Part shown: in pieces, positions 25,757 to 33,938 of the stretch | Position numbering within the stretch: the first letter of the stretch is position 1 | Layout of the letters: each line of letters begins with the position of its first letter | From: Bacilli bacterium | GTDB taxonomy: Bacteria; Bacillota_I; Bacilli_A; RFN20; CAG-826 | Assembly: GCA_017454295.1 (NCBI GenBank) | Contig: JAFTDF010000020.1 | Coordinates: forward strand, 62,001 to 126,000 | DNA: 64,000 nucleotides | Direction: 5' to 3' | Notes under the pieces: generated by a model | Seen by the model: the letters and a program-made list of their open reading frames with translations, nothing else | The model's database searches: none | Told to the model about the DNA's origin: nothing | Made by a program: the position numbers and the translations under genes

Positions 25757-26557
25757 TTAGAGCAATTGGGCGAGTTGACGATATTGGTCCGGGCTTAGTT
25801 CTTCGGGACGGACGGTAAGGGGTAAGTTCAAGGAAGCGATGGCGTTACGGCAGGCTTCTTCGTTCGGGAGGAGGTTTTTTAGGTTGTTATATAAGGTTTT
25901 CCTCCGCTGCAAAAAGCAGGTTGTGGCTAGATGATACACCTTTTCCGCCTCTTTTAGAGAAATGTCTTCTTTCCGTGAGAAAACATAGACCGCGCTTTCG
26001 ACGTGGGGTGGGGGAACGAAGGCGTTTCTACCAACCACCCGAATTCGGGTTACGGAGAAGGTTAAGGCAATCAAAATCGCCAAGGGGGAATAGTCTTTGG
26101 TCTTGGGTAAAGCGGTGATGCGTTCACCCGCTTCTTTTTGGACCATGAACACCATTTTGGAGGCGTGATCACCTTTTAAAATCGCATGTTCGACGAGCGA
26201 AGAGGTGATGTAGTAAGGGAGGTTCCCAATGATTTTGTCATAGGGAGCGTAATCCCATTTGGCGGCGTTACCGTATTTGATCTCCACGTTGGAGCAACTT
26301 GCAAAGTCTTGGCCGGTTTTCAAAATCATGGCTTCATCGATATCGATGGCTTCGATTTGGCCCTCGCTTTGGGCTAGGAAATAGGTCAGACTACCAGGCC
26401 CGCAGCCGATTTCGACGACCCGTTCCCCAGGCTGGATCTCCAAGGCATCGACGATCGCGGAAGCCACCTTTGGATCAATTAAAAAGTTTTGACCCACCTC
26501 TTTTTTCGCCATAAGGCGATAGGAGGCGACTCCTTCGAAAAAGCTGCGTTCATCCAT
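25757..26557 (-). CDS. rsmA: RsmA/KsgA, 16S rRNA (adenine1518/1519-N6) dimethyltransferase
   Basis: A 266-residue SAM-dependent rRNA dimethyltransferase. The N terminus has KKEVGQNFLIDPKVASAIV, then the SAM loop VVEIGCGPGSLTYFLA, and the catalytic GNLPYYITSSLV motif. It modifies two adjacent adenines in helix 45 during late 30S assembly; loss confers kasugamycin resistance in other bacteria. It overlaps rnmV by 8 nt, a pairing conserved across Bacillota. Confidence 0.96.
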   Translation of the reverse strand: MDERSFFEGVASYRLMAKKEVGQNFLIDPKVASAIVDALEIQPGERVVEIGCGPGSLTYFLAQSEGQIEAIDIDEAMILKTGQDFASCSNVEIKYGNAAKWDYAPYDKIIGNLPYYITSSLVEHAILKGDHASKMVFMVQKEAGERITALPKTKDYSPLAILIALTFSVTRIRVVGRNAFVPPPHVESAVYVFSRKEDISLKEAEKVYHLATTCFLQRRKTLYNNLKNLLPNEEACRNAIASLNLPLTVRPEELSPDQYRQLAQLL

Positions 26558-27092
26558 AAATGGCCTCCTGGAGTTGTTCTTTGGTAATGCCTAAGGCATT
26601 GAGACGGCGGAGCAAGGTTTTTCCATTGCACATCCCAAGATGATAACGGTGGCAAATCCGGTCGCGTAAAGCGGCGGAATCTTCTTGGCCAATCAGCCCC
26701 AATTCAAATAAGTCGGCATAGACGAAATGATTTGGCGTGGCTTCTTTGGAAGCTGGCACCAAATGCGATAAGGCCTCTAGGACATCCGCGGGGGAACTTT
26801 CGGCGATGCCCACCTTATGTCGTTTGATGCATTTTTCCTTCGGAACGAAGGCGTGCAACAACCCGGGAATCTCTTGATCTAAAACATCGCGAATCCGTTT
26901 CCCGGGAGAATCCGGATCGGTGAGGACGACGATGTCGCGGGTTTTCTTCGCTTCTTTTAAATAATCTATTGTTTCACGTGGAACATCTGACCCATTCGTG
27001 ATCACGATCTCCGCATTCAAAAAAGAGGTCAATAATGCCTTGTCGGATGCCCCTTCGACGACGATTATGGCAGGATAGTCTTGTTTGGTCAT
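26550..27092 (-). CDS. rnmV: Ribonuclease M5 (5S rRNA maturation)
   Basis: A 180-residue TOPRIM nuclease that trims 5S rRNA precursors bound to L18. The TOPRIM core is intact: IIVVEGASDKALL carries the catalytic Glu, and VVLTDPDSPGKRIRDVL carries the D-x-D pair. A C-terminal region typical of RnmV follows. It overlaps tatD by 4 nt and rsmA by 8 nt, and the tatD-rnmV-rsmA order matches B. subtilis yabD-(yabE)-yabF-ksgA. Confidence 0.94.
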   Translation of the reverse strand: MTKQDYPAIIVVEGASDKALLTSFLNAEIVITNGSDVPRETIDYLKEAKKTRDIVVLTDPDSPGKRIRDVLDQEIPGLLHAFVPKEKCIKRHKVGIAESSPADVLEALSHLVPASKEATPNHFVYADLFELGLIGQEDSAALRDRICHRYHLGMCNGKTLLRRLNALGITKEQLQEAIYG

Positions 27093-27865
27093 AATTTCAC
27101 GTGGAACAGGTTTTCAAAGTTCTGGTTTAGAACTTGTTCTAAGGATTCCTTCTCCATCCCTCGAAGCGAGGCGACTTGATCAAAGATATAAGGGATATAA
27201 CTCGGCTCGTTGGTTTGGCCTCGTTTGGGCACCGGGGCGAGGTAGGGGGAGTCGGTCTCCACCAAAAGACGATTTAGGGACGCTTCTTGCACGCAGGCCT
27301 TGGGATTGACCGAATTTTTATAGGTGATGGGGCCGTCAAACCCAAAATATAAATCGAGTTTGGCGAATTCGCGCAGCATCTCCACCGAGCCGGAATAGCA
27401 ATGGAGCACGGCACCGGCAGTGGGACGATTTGCTTTGAGGATTTGATACATATCCTCGGTCGCTTCGCGCGCGTGTATAGATAAAGGTAAGCCCAGTTTG
27501 TTGGCGAGGGCGATTTGCTCAATGAAAAAGGGGCGTTGCCGCTGCTTGGTCGCTTCATCGTTTTCCCAATAGTAATCGAGCCCGACTTCCCCGATGGCGA
27601 CGACTTTGGGGTGGTGGGCAAGGGTTTCGATTTCGGCGAGGTCTTCTAATCTTGCCCCCTCGAGGTTTTGGGGATGAAAGCCAACCGCGGCATAGACGAT
27701 ATCAAAGTGCTCCGCAAGCGCGATGGCTTGTTTAGAAGAAGGAAGGTCATAGCCGAGACATAAAATGGCTTTTAACCCGGCTTCTTTGGCGCGAAAAACC
27801 ACTTCCTCTTCTTGGCCGAGGAAGCGTTCGTCGTTCAAATGGCAATGGGAATCGAAATAGATCAT
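27089..27865 (-). CDS. tatD: TatD-family metal-dependent hydrolase (DNase/exonuclease)
   Basis: A 258-residue amidohydrolase-fold nuclease starting MIYFDSHCHLND with the H-x-H metal pair, then IGEVGLDYYW (Glu ligand), PLSIHAREA, GAVLHCYSG and LLVETDSPYLAP. These are the standard TatD signatures. TatD proteins act as 3'-5' exonucleases with roles in DNA repair and, for some members, peptide-bond chemistry on D-residues. It follows mnmE by 2 nt and overlaps rnmV by 4 nt. Confidence 0.94.
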   Translation of the reverse strand: MIYFDSHCHLNDERFLGQEEEVVFRAKEAGLKAILCLGYDLPSSKQAIALAEHFDIVYAAVGFHPQNLEGARLEDLAEIETLAHHPKVVAIGEVGLDYYWENDEATKQRQRPFFIEQIALANKLGLPLSIHAREATEDMYQILKANRPTAGAVLHCYSGSVEMLREFAKLDLYFGFDGPITYKNSVNPKACVQEASLNRLLVETDSPYLAPVPKRGQTNEPSYIPYIFDQVASLRGMEKESLEQVLNQNFENLFHVKL

Positions 27866-27867
27866 GG

Positions 27868-29187
27868 TTATTTCCCCACGCAGAAACGGGAAAAGATTTC
27901 ATCACTTAAGTCTTGGCTGGCCTCTTCTCCCAATAGTTCTCGGCAGAAGCGATAGGCCCGTTGCAAGGAGAGGGAGAGTAAGTCAAATCCGGCACCGGCA
28001 CCCGCCTCTTCTTGGGCTTTGGCAAGCTCGCCATCGATCTTCCGAAGCAGAGCGAGTTCTCTAACGTTGGATAAGGATGGGGTGTGGTAACTATCCTCGT
28101 GGATGGCAAGGGCTTGGTAGATGGCTTCTTTGACGGCCTCGACTTCGTGATGGAGGGCGGAAATATAAAGTTCCCCTTCTTTTTGGCTCGGGACCAAGTC
28201 GGCTTTATTGAAGATCTTCACGACCTTCTTCCCCGCTAAACGCGCTTCTAAGTCGGGATCTTCTTCGGGTTTGGAGGCATCCAGGACATGGAGGATCAAA
28301 TCGGCTTGTTCCACCGAAGCATAGCTACGGTCCACGCCGATGCGCTCGATTTGGTCTTCCGTTTGGTGGATCCCGGCGGTATCTAGTAGCAACACGGGAA
28401 TCCCTTTGACCGAGATCTGTCCTTCCACGATATCCCGAGTGGTGCCGGGAATCGGGGAAACGATGGCTTTTTCTTCTTCCAACAAAGCATTCAGTAAGGA
28501 GGATTTGCCAACATTGGGTTCCCCAACGATGGCCACTTTGATGCCATTACGGATGATTTTGCCTTCTTCCCCTTGGGCAATCAGTCCTTGGAGTCGTTCC
28601 CGGATGGCTTGGGATTTGGTAAGGAAGGCGGGAATGGTGAATGCTTCCTCTTCATCATATTCGGGATAATCGATACCCACTTCTAATAACGCCAGTAAAT
28701 CGGCAAGCTCTTGTTTTAAAGGCAAAACGACTTTGCTGGTTTTCCCTTCTAAGGAAAGTAAGGCCACGTTTTTGGCTTCGGCGGTGGTGGCTTTGATCAT
28801 GTCATTGACCGCTTCGGCCTCTATCAAATCCATCTTGCCATTTAAAAACGCGCGCGAAGAGAATTCACCGTTGACCGCATAACGGACCCCTTTGGAAAGG
28901 AAGGCGGCGACGATTTCGTCCACGATGACCATGGAGCCGTGGCAAGTGATTTCCACGACATCTTCTCCCGTCATGGAACGAGGGTTAGGGTAAAGGTAAA
29001 CGCAAACCTGATCGATTTCCTTCCCCTCGAAACGCAAGGTTCCGAATTCGATGCGCCGCTGTTCAACATTTCCAATCGGCTTGGAAAATAGGGATTCCAG
29101 AATCGCGAAAACCCCATCTCCGGAAAGGCGAAGCAAAGCCAAGGCGGAGACAAAGGGTGGAGTCGCAAGGGCGATGATCGGTTCCAT
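27868..29187 (-). CDS. mnmE: MnmE, tRNA uridine-34 5-carboxymethylaminomethyl GTPase
   Basis: A 439-residue GTPase that, with MnmG, installs cmnm5 at U34 of several tRNAs. The N-terminal formyl-THF domain begins MEPIIALATPPFVSALALLRLSG. The G domain has GEPNVGKSSLLNALL near residue 220, DTAG and NKAD. The C terminus ends FCVGK, the conserved C-x-G-K motif. I place the start at 29187: the longer in-frame reading to 29322 covers the promoter, whose TATAAT ends 7 nt before this ATG. There is no ribosome-binding site, so the mRNA is probably leaderless. mnmG, usually next to it, is not in the window; tatD follows instead. Confidence 0.95.
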   Translation of the reverse strand: MEPIIALATPPFVSALALLRLSGDGVFAILESLFSKPIGNVEQRRIEFGTLRFEGKEIDQVCVYLYPNPRSMTGEDVVEITCHGSMVIVDEIVAAFLSKGVRYAVNGEFSSRAFLNGKMDLIEAEAVNDMIKATTAEAKNVALLSLEGKTSKVVLPLKQELADLLALLEVGIDYPEYDEEEAFTIPAFLTKSQAIRERLQGLIAQGEEGKIIRNGIKVAIVGEPNVGKSSLLNALLEEEKAIVSPIPGTTRDIVEGQISVKGIPVLLLDTAGIHQTEDQIERIGVDRSYASVEQADLILHVLDASKPEEDPDLEARLAGKKVVKIFNKADLVPSQKEGELYISALHHEVEAVKEAIYQALAIHEDSYHTPSLSNVRELALLRKIDGELAKAQEEAGAGAGFDLLSLSLQRAYRFCRELLGEEASQDLSDEIFSRFCVGK

Positions 29188-29194
29188 GGCACCC

Positions 29195-29200
29195 ATTATA
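29195..29200 (-). promoter_or_regulatory. -10 box of mnmE
   Basis: A perfect TATAAT ends 7 nt before the mnmE ATG. A start 7 nt past the box would leave a 5' leader of zero or one base. The box lies beyond the end of khpB, in the 60-nt gap between the two genes. Confidence 0.6.
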
Positions 29201-29246
29201 AATGGGTTGAGGGAAAAGAAAAACGGAACCGAAGTCCCGTTCTCGT

Positions 29247-29849
29247 TTATTCGCCGATATAGAGGATGGAGACGGCACGGTTGCTGCCTTCTCCGGAAGA
29301 TTCGGTCTTGATCCCTTCCCAACCGGTGAGGGTGTTGTGGACGATACGGCGTTCATCCGGGGACATGGGGTCGAGTTGGACGTCGATCTTGGTGCGGAGG
29401 ACTTGGTTGGCGGCCCGTTTGGCAATGCGAGCAATCCGTTCGTATTTGTCTTCCTTATAGCCACCGACATCGAGGAGGATGCGGTAGCGGCGGCGGAATT
29501 TGTTGCTGACGGCAAGTTTGGTAAGTTCGTTGAGGGCTTGCAAGGTTTTGCCGTTTTTGCCGATGATCACCGGGTTGCGTTCGGAATCGATGGTGATTTT
29601 GAAGATGTCATCTTCGCGGACGCATTCGGTGGTGATTTCGATGCCGAGGGCACCCAAGGAAGATTTGAGGTATTCCTGGGCATAGGCGGCAGCGTCTTCT
29701 TCTTCGTAGACGGCGATGGTCGCACTTTTCTTGAAGAGGCTCTTCTTCTCTTCTTTGACCTCGAAGGTGAGGTGCTTTTCGTCGATGCCGAGGGCTTCGG
29801 CGGCGAGGGCAACGGCTTCTTCAACCGTTTTGGCGGTAAATTCTTTCAT
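29247..29849 (-). CDS. khpB: KhpB (Jag/EloR), RNA-binding protein
   Basis: A 200-residue protein with the three-part layout of Jag: an N-terminal Jag_N domain (MKEFTAKTVEEAVALAAEALGI), a KH domain around residues 105-165 (NPVIIGKNGKTLQALNELTKLAVS contains the GxxG loop, here GKNG), and a C-terminal R3H domain (DERRIVHNTLTGW, with R-x3-H). In streptococci and lactobacilli it binds RNA with KhpA and controls cell elongation. It starts 2 nt after yidC ends, and the rpmH-rnpA-yidC-jag-mnmE order is the standard one. Confidence 0.94.
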   Translation of the reverse strand: MKEFTAKTVEEAVALAAEALGIDEKHLTFEVKEEKKSLFKKSATIAVYEEEDAAAYAQEYLKSSLGALGIEITTECVREDDIFKITIDSERNPVIIGKNGKTLQALNELTKLAVSNKFRRRYRILLDVGGYKEDKYERIARIAKRAANQVLRTKIDVQLDPMSPDERRIVHNTLTGWEGIKTESSGEGSNRAVSILYIGE

Positions 29850-29851
29850 GG

Positions 29852-31636
29852 TTATTTTCTCGCTTTCTTACGGGAGAGGATGAGCTGCGTGATCAGGGTC
29901 TGGACGCAGGAGATGAGACCACCGATCAACCAGTAGACACCCATGGCGGCCGGAAGCATGAAGCCCATGACGATCGTGAAGATCATCATCCCGTAGGCCA
30001 CCCATTTCATGGTGCGGTTTTGTTGATCCTGGGCGGGGTTGGCCGAGGTTTTGGCCACTTTCTTCGCCGCGCGCTTGGCCAAAATACGAGGCAAGAGCAT
30101 CGAGAAGACTTGAGTGGTGGCCATCAAGATGAAGAGGAAGAGGGCGGTCCACCAGCCATGGAGGTTGGAGGGAAGCCCATCCACATTAAACAAAATGGAT
30201 TGGATGGTATCCGATAGCGACATGTTGAGGACTTCGCCAGTCGCTAAGGTGGAAGCACCTTGCAAACCCGACCACACGCAGATGAAGACGGGGAATTGCA
30301 CAATCAGGATCAAAAGCTGGCGCATCGGATGGATGTTATGCCGCCGATAAAGAGCCATTTGTTCCTGGGAGAGGCGTTGCCGCTCGGTGGGATTGGTGTT
30401 GGAGTTGGGGTATTTGGCTTGGATTTTCGCCAGTTCGGGCTGGATGGCCTGCATCTTCTGGTTATCCGTCTGGGATTTGAAGGAGATAAGGATCAATAAG
30501 CCACGAACGATGAGCGTAACGAAGATCAAAGCCCAAATCTGACCGCGGCCACTGAGTCCGGGATCCATGCCATAGGCGAAGGTATCAAGCAACCAGGAAA
30601 CGGGATAGACGAGCAACCCTTCGAGGAAGCCTTTGCTCCAGGCATAGCCCCAATCCTTCTTTTCCATCGAAACGCGCCAGTCGGAGGCGGTGCCGTAATG
30701 GCCAAAGTAGCCGTCACGGGTCGCGATGCAAGAACGGATATTATTCACCTTGGAATTGACCTGGTTGACATAGACGCGTTGGAAATCATCCCCGGCGACT
30801 TGGTATTGCCCAAGCTGGGAGAATCCGGATTCCACCGCCATCTTCATGATTTTGTTGCGGGTGGCGTCGAAGTTGGCCCACATCTTGGCTTTGCCGTTTT
30901 CGTCGGTGCCGGCAAATTTAAGACGGCCAAATCCACGGAGAATGGATTGTTCCGGCCCGATTTCCTTCACGAGGTCGTTTTGGATGTCGCTGGGCGCGGG
31001 GTCGACTTTGTCATAGGGGTTGACGGCCCAAGAGGTGAGGTTGGCTTCGGATCCGACTTGGATGGAAGCGATTTTATCCGCGGGGATGTTCGCAAAGTCG
31101 GTGACTTGGAACGCGGCAGCGGTGGCGTCTTTCAAAACGATGTCGTCCACCATCCCGAAATAATAGACGGAGGGAAGACGGAATTTGCTGTCGGTGGCAC
31201 TTTTGATAATCGTCGACATCAAGCCCGCGGCTTTGTTGGACGTAAATTTTGCGAAAACGGTGGCGTCATATTGGTATTCGCCTTCGGTTTTGGCATTGTT
31301 TAAGCATTCATAGGGAATGTATTTGTAGACGGTGTCATTGCCTTCAAAGGCTTTCCCGGCGATTCGGGGCAAACCCAAAGCGGCGGCTTCATCCGACCAA
31401 GCCATTTCCTGGGCGATGACCGCTTTGGTCATCCCGTGGTCGGGGTCGGTGGTGCCGTTAAGTAGGTTTTCGAATTCGGTTTGGCCAAGATAGACGGTGA
31501 CGCCCTGTTCATAGGGGTAGGCAATCGACGCGAGGTCGGCTTCGGAGCAGAAATTCGCGGTACAGGAGGAAAGCAAAATAACGCCGATTCCAATACCGGC
31601 AAATCCCATCGCCTTTTTCAGAGATTTACTTTTCAA
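29852..31636 (-). CDS. yidC: YidC/OxaA membrane protein insertase with a large extracytoplasmic lipoprotein domain
   Basis: A 594-residue YidC that inserts membrane proteins with or without SecYEG. The start is TTG at 31636 with AAGGA upstream. Residues 1-25 are a lipoprotein signal ending SSC (Cys25). Residues 26 to about 335 form a domain outside the cell that I do not recognise. The conserved core begins near residue 337 with LEGLLVYPVSWLLDTFAYG, continues with IFVTLIVRGLLILISFKSQ (the conserved hydrophilic-groove Arg), a cytoplasmic hairpin (QAIQPELAKIQAKYPNSN), and ends with VYWLIGGLISCVQTLI. Typical Gram-positive YidC proteins are about 250-310 residues. It overlaps rnpA by 11 nt. Confidence 0.93.
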   Translation of the reverse strand: MKSKSLKKAMGFAGIGIGVILLSSCTANFCSEADLASIAYPYEQGVTVYLGQTEFENLLNGTTDPDHGMTKAVIAQEMAWSDEAAALGLPRIAGKAFEGNDTVYKYIPYECLNNAKTEGEYQYDATVFAKFTSNKAAGLMSTIIKSATDSKFRLPSVYYFGMVDDIVLKDATAAAFQVTDFANIPADKIASIQVGSEANLTSWAVNPYDKVDPAPSDIQNDLVKEIGPEQSILRGFGRLKFAGTDENGKAKMWANFDATRNKIMKMAVESGFSQLGQYQVAGDDFQRVYVNQVNSKVNNIRSCIATRDGYFGHYGTASDWRVSMEKKDWGYAWSKGFLEGLLVYPVSWLLDTFAYGMDPGLSGRGQIWALIFVTLIVRGLLILISFKSQTDNQKMQAIQPELAKIQAKYPNSNTNPTERQRLSQEQMALYRRHNIHPMRQLLILIVQFPVFICVWSGLQGASTLATGEVLNMSLSDTIQSILFNVDGLPSNLHGWWTALFLFILMATTQVFSMLLPRILAKRAAKKVAKTSANPAQDQQNRTMKWVAYGMMIFTIVMGFMLPAAMGVYWLIGGLISCVQTLITQLILSRKKARK

Positions 31637-31964
31637 TGTCTTGGTTCCTTATTTGATCGAGCGCGGCGAGCAACTCAATCTCGTTCTTCGCATATTCTTC
31701 CGCCAAGGTTTCCGGGCGGATGACGATGATGAGATCGAGGGGAAGCGAATCGTCGCGTTTTGCCACCATGGCGCGGACTTGGCGCTTCAGGCGGACGCGG
31801 GTGACAGCGCCTCCGTTGCGTTTCCCCACGGCGATCCCAATACGGGTAAAGCCAACTTGGTTGGGAAGGTAGTGCAAACGGAAGTGCTCGGTTCTTAGAT
31901 GGGCGCCGGTTTGGATGAGGCGATCGAATTCGCGGTGCGATTTGATGGTGTGGAGCTTATCCAT
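31626..31964 (-). CDS. rnpA: RnpA, protein component of ribonuclease P
   Basis: A 112-residue basic protein that helps the RNase P RNA bind pre-tRNA. It starts MDKLHTIKSHREFDRLIQTG, typical of RnpA, and carries FTRIGIAVGKRNGGAVTRVRLKRQVR, which aligns with the signature 'K-x-x-G-x-A-V-x-R-N-R-x-K-R'. The Asn of the RNR motif is Val here (RVR). The start lies 14 nt behind the rpmH stop and the end overlaps yidC by 11 nt. The substitution is worth noting, but size and context leave the identity certain. Confidence 0.94.
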   Translation of the reverse strand: MDKLHTIKSHREFDRLIQTGAHLRTEHFRLHYLPNQVGFTRIGIAVGKRNGGAVTRVRLKRQVRAMVAKRDDSLPLDLIIVIRPETLAEEYAKNEIELLAALDQIRNQDIEK

Positions 31965-31978
31965 GGCGCACCGAAAGA

Positions 31979-32116
31979 TTAGTCAGCGATGCGGGCGCGG
32001 CCTTTGGCACGGCGGGCAGCAAGCACCTTACGTCCAGAAGCGGTGGCCATACGGGCACGGAATCCGCAGCGGTTGGAATGTTGTTTTTTCGAGGGTTGAT
32101 AGGTCTTCTTGGCCAT
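31979..32116 (-). CDS. rpmH: Ribosomal protein L34
   Basis: A 45-residue L34 that reads [19 protein letters not shown] at the start and ends GRARIAD. The R-x-x-G-F-R-x-R-M-x-T-x-x-G-R-x-V-L-x-x-R-R-x-K-G-R core is complete. An AGGAG ribosome-binding site precedes the ATG. It opens the rpmH-rnpA-yidC-khpB block transcribed away from oriC. Confidence 0.96.
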   Translation of the reverse strand: MAKKTYQPSKKQHSNRCGFRARMATASGRKVLAARRAKGRARIAD

Positions 32117-32149
32117 AACGAGGTTCTCCTTTGCTTTTTAGCAAGCGAT

Positions 32150-32178
32150 ATTATAGAGAGCCTTTCCCGCGCTTACAA
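32150..32178 (-). promoter_or_regulatory. rpmH promoter
   Basis: On the minus strand TTGTAA (32178-32173) and TATAAT (32155-32150) are separated by 17 nt. The predicted leader is about 27 nt and ends in a good ribosome-binding site. This is one of the best consensus promoters in the window, as expected for a ribosomal protein operon. Confidence 0.7.
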
Positions 32179-32573
32179 CCACGAACGCGCGTAAAGTTTT
32201 TTGGGGTTTTCCTCCAAAATGTGCGTTTCGTTCGTTTTCTCCGTTTGCGTTTTGGCCCAAAAAAGGCAATTCACAAGGGCGGTTGCCAAATTTCCCACAA
32301 TTCGTGGAAGTTTCCAAAAAGTTACGGACAATCGGGATTTTTCTTTTTCAAATCCAATGTGAGGAACCATTTGTTTTGATTGGTTTTCCACAATTTCAAA
32401 TTTCAGGGTCATTTCTCCACAAGTTTTCCACAATGTGAAAATGTGGATAAGCGGAAAAATACCCTGTTTTTGGCATTTCTGGGCTTTTTGAATGTGGAGA
32501 AATAAAAATCGCCGTATTTTCTAGTAGAAAACCTCGATAGCATCGTTATAATTTTGGGACTGAGGAACCCACC
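32160..32573. other. oriC: oriC, upstream part (rpmH-dnaA intergenic region)
   Basis: The long intergenic gap between rpmH and dnaA holds clustered DnaA-box-like 9-mers. Perfect: TTATCCACA on the minus strand at 32442-32450. Near matches: TTTTCCACA at 32384-32392 and 32424-32432, TTCTCCACA at 32413-32421 and on the minus strand at 32493-32501, TTTCCCACA at 32291-32299. A more A/T-rich stretch (about 32495-32535) between the last box and the dnaA promoter could be the unwinding element. The box cluster, the rpmH/dnaA context and the switch in gene direction all support an origin. Confidence 0.85.
32547..32552 (+). promoter_or_regulatory. -10 box of dnaA
   Basis: TATAAT ends 21 nt before the dnaA ATG. 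The leader contains GAGGA 7 nt before the ATG. No good -35 hexamer is seen. The promoter lies next to the DnaA-box cluster, consistent with autoregulation by DnaA. Confidence 0.55.
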
Positions 32574-33938
32574 ATGCCCGAAACCGTCACCGAACTATTT
32601 AAAATCTGGGAGCGCGTGCTCTCCCGAATCGAGGAACGGATCAACGACTCCACCGTCTTTGCCGCCTTCTTCGCCAATACCCACATCGAATCGGTGCAGG
32701 GCAAAACCGTGGTGGTTTCGGCCGTCGGCGAACTCGCCGTCGAATTGCTCAATAAGAAATACAAAGACCTCGTGACCCGGATTTTGGCCGATGTCACCGG
32801 CACGGATTTCGAAGTCAAATTCGTTGAAAGCAGCAGTGGCGAAGCCAAAAACAAGCAAAGTGCGGAACCCGCCAAGCCGAGCTTCTTTAGCGGCAACGCC
32901 TTGATGCCGAGCCTCTCGTTTGAGAATTTCGTCGTTGGCAACTCCAACCGCCAAGCCTTCCAAGCCGCGCTCATGGTGTCGCGCAATCCGGGGCAATTCT
33001 ATAACCCGTTATTGCTCTATAGCGATTCCGGTTTGGGGAAAACCCACTTGCTCCAAGCCATCGGCAATGCCATCCATCAAGAACGCCCCGCCTTAAAAGT
33101 GCTTTGCATCTCCGCGGCCGATTTCGTCGATGAATACGTGAAATTCGCCACCGGTTATAAAGAAGACCAATCCATGGTCCGCTGGTTCAAAACCGAAGTC
33201 GACGTCTTCTTAATCGACGATATCCAATTCCTCATGGGCAAAAAGAAAACGGCTGAGATGTTCTTCATCATCTTCGCCGACCTCGCCGCCAGGAATAAGC
33301 AAATCGTCATCACTTCCGATCAGCATCCCAATCGCTTGGAAGGACTGGATGACCGTTTACGGTCACGTTTCTCTCAAGGGTTGGTGTTATCCCTGGAACG
33401 CCCGGATTTGGCCACCAGCGAGGAGATCCTCCGCCGCAAAATCGTCTCGGGCGGTATGAATATCGAGGATTTCGACCCCGAAGTCATCTCCTTCATCGCC
33501 GGGCGCTTCTCCCAAAACGTCCGCGAGCTTGAAGGGGCGCTCAACCGGCTGCTCTTCTACGTCGCCGGGTTCCGGCCTTGCTCCCACATCGACATGGAAG
33601 TGGCCACCGAAGCGATCCGTGGCCTTATCCAAGATAGCGGGAAAGACGGCAAGCTCACGGAAAAACGCATTATCGAGGTGGTGGCCGACTACTACAACCT
33701 GACGCCGAGCCAGATCACCGGGAAAATCCGGACCTCCCAAATCGCCCTAGCCCGCCACATCGCCATGTATTTGGACAAAGCCTTGCTCGATACCCCGTAT
33801 GTCAAAATCGGTTTGGCCTTCGGCGGCAAGGACCACGCCACGGTGATGAAAGGTGTAGAAAAAGTGGAAAACTCCCTGCGTTCCGACCCCGATATGCAGA
33901 AGGCGATTTCCGAACTCAAAACCAAGCTTGGAAAATAA
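32574..33938 (+). CDS. dnaA: DnaA, chromosomal replication initiator
   Basis: A 454-residue DnaA. Domain I is at the N terminus. The AAA+ domain III has the Walker A SDSGLGKTHLLQAIGN near residues 150-157 and Walker B VFLIDDIQFL. Domain IV ends with LARHIAMYLDKALLDTPYVKIGLAFGGKDHATV. In most bacteria the box-reading helix is GGRDHTTV; here it is GGKDHATV (Lys419, Ala422). The gene carries a ribosome-binding site and its own promoter inside oriC. It binds boxes, melts the origin and loads the helicase. Confidence 0.97.
   Translation: MPETVTELFKIWERVLSRIEERINDSTVFAAFFANTHIESVQGKTVVVSAVGELAVELLNKKYKDLVTRILADVTGTDFEVKFVESSSGEAKNKQSAEPAKPSFFSGNALMPSLSFENFVVGNSNRQAFQAALMVSRNPGQFYNPLLLYSDSGLGKTHLLQAIGNAIHQERPALKVLCISAADFVDEYVKFATGYKEDQSMVRWFKTEVDVFLIDDIQFLMGKKKTAEMFFIIFADLAARNKQIVITSDQHPNRLEGLDDRLRSRFSQGLVLSLERPDLATSEEILRRKIVSGGMNIEDFDPEVISFIAGRFSQNVRELEGALNRLLFYVAGFRPCSHIDMEVATEAIRGLIQDSGKDGKLTEKRIIEVVADYYNLTPSQITGKIRTSQIALARHIAMYLDKALLDTPYVKIGLAFGGKDHATVMKGVEKVENSLRSDPDMQKAISELKTKLGK

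Noticed and set aside
29188-29322. N-terminal extension of MnmE by 45 codons
   Set aside because: The extension overlaps the khpB end and contains the TATAAT promoter. MnmE homologues begin at MEPIIALATPP.
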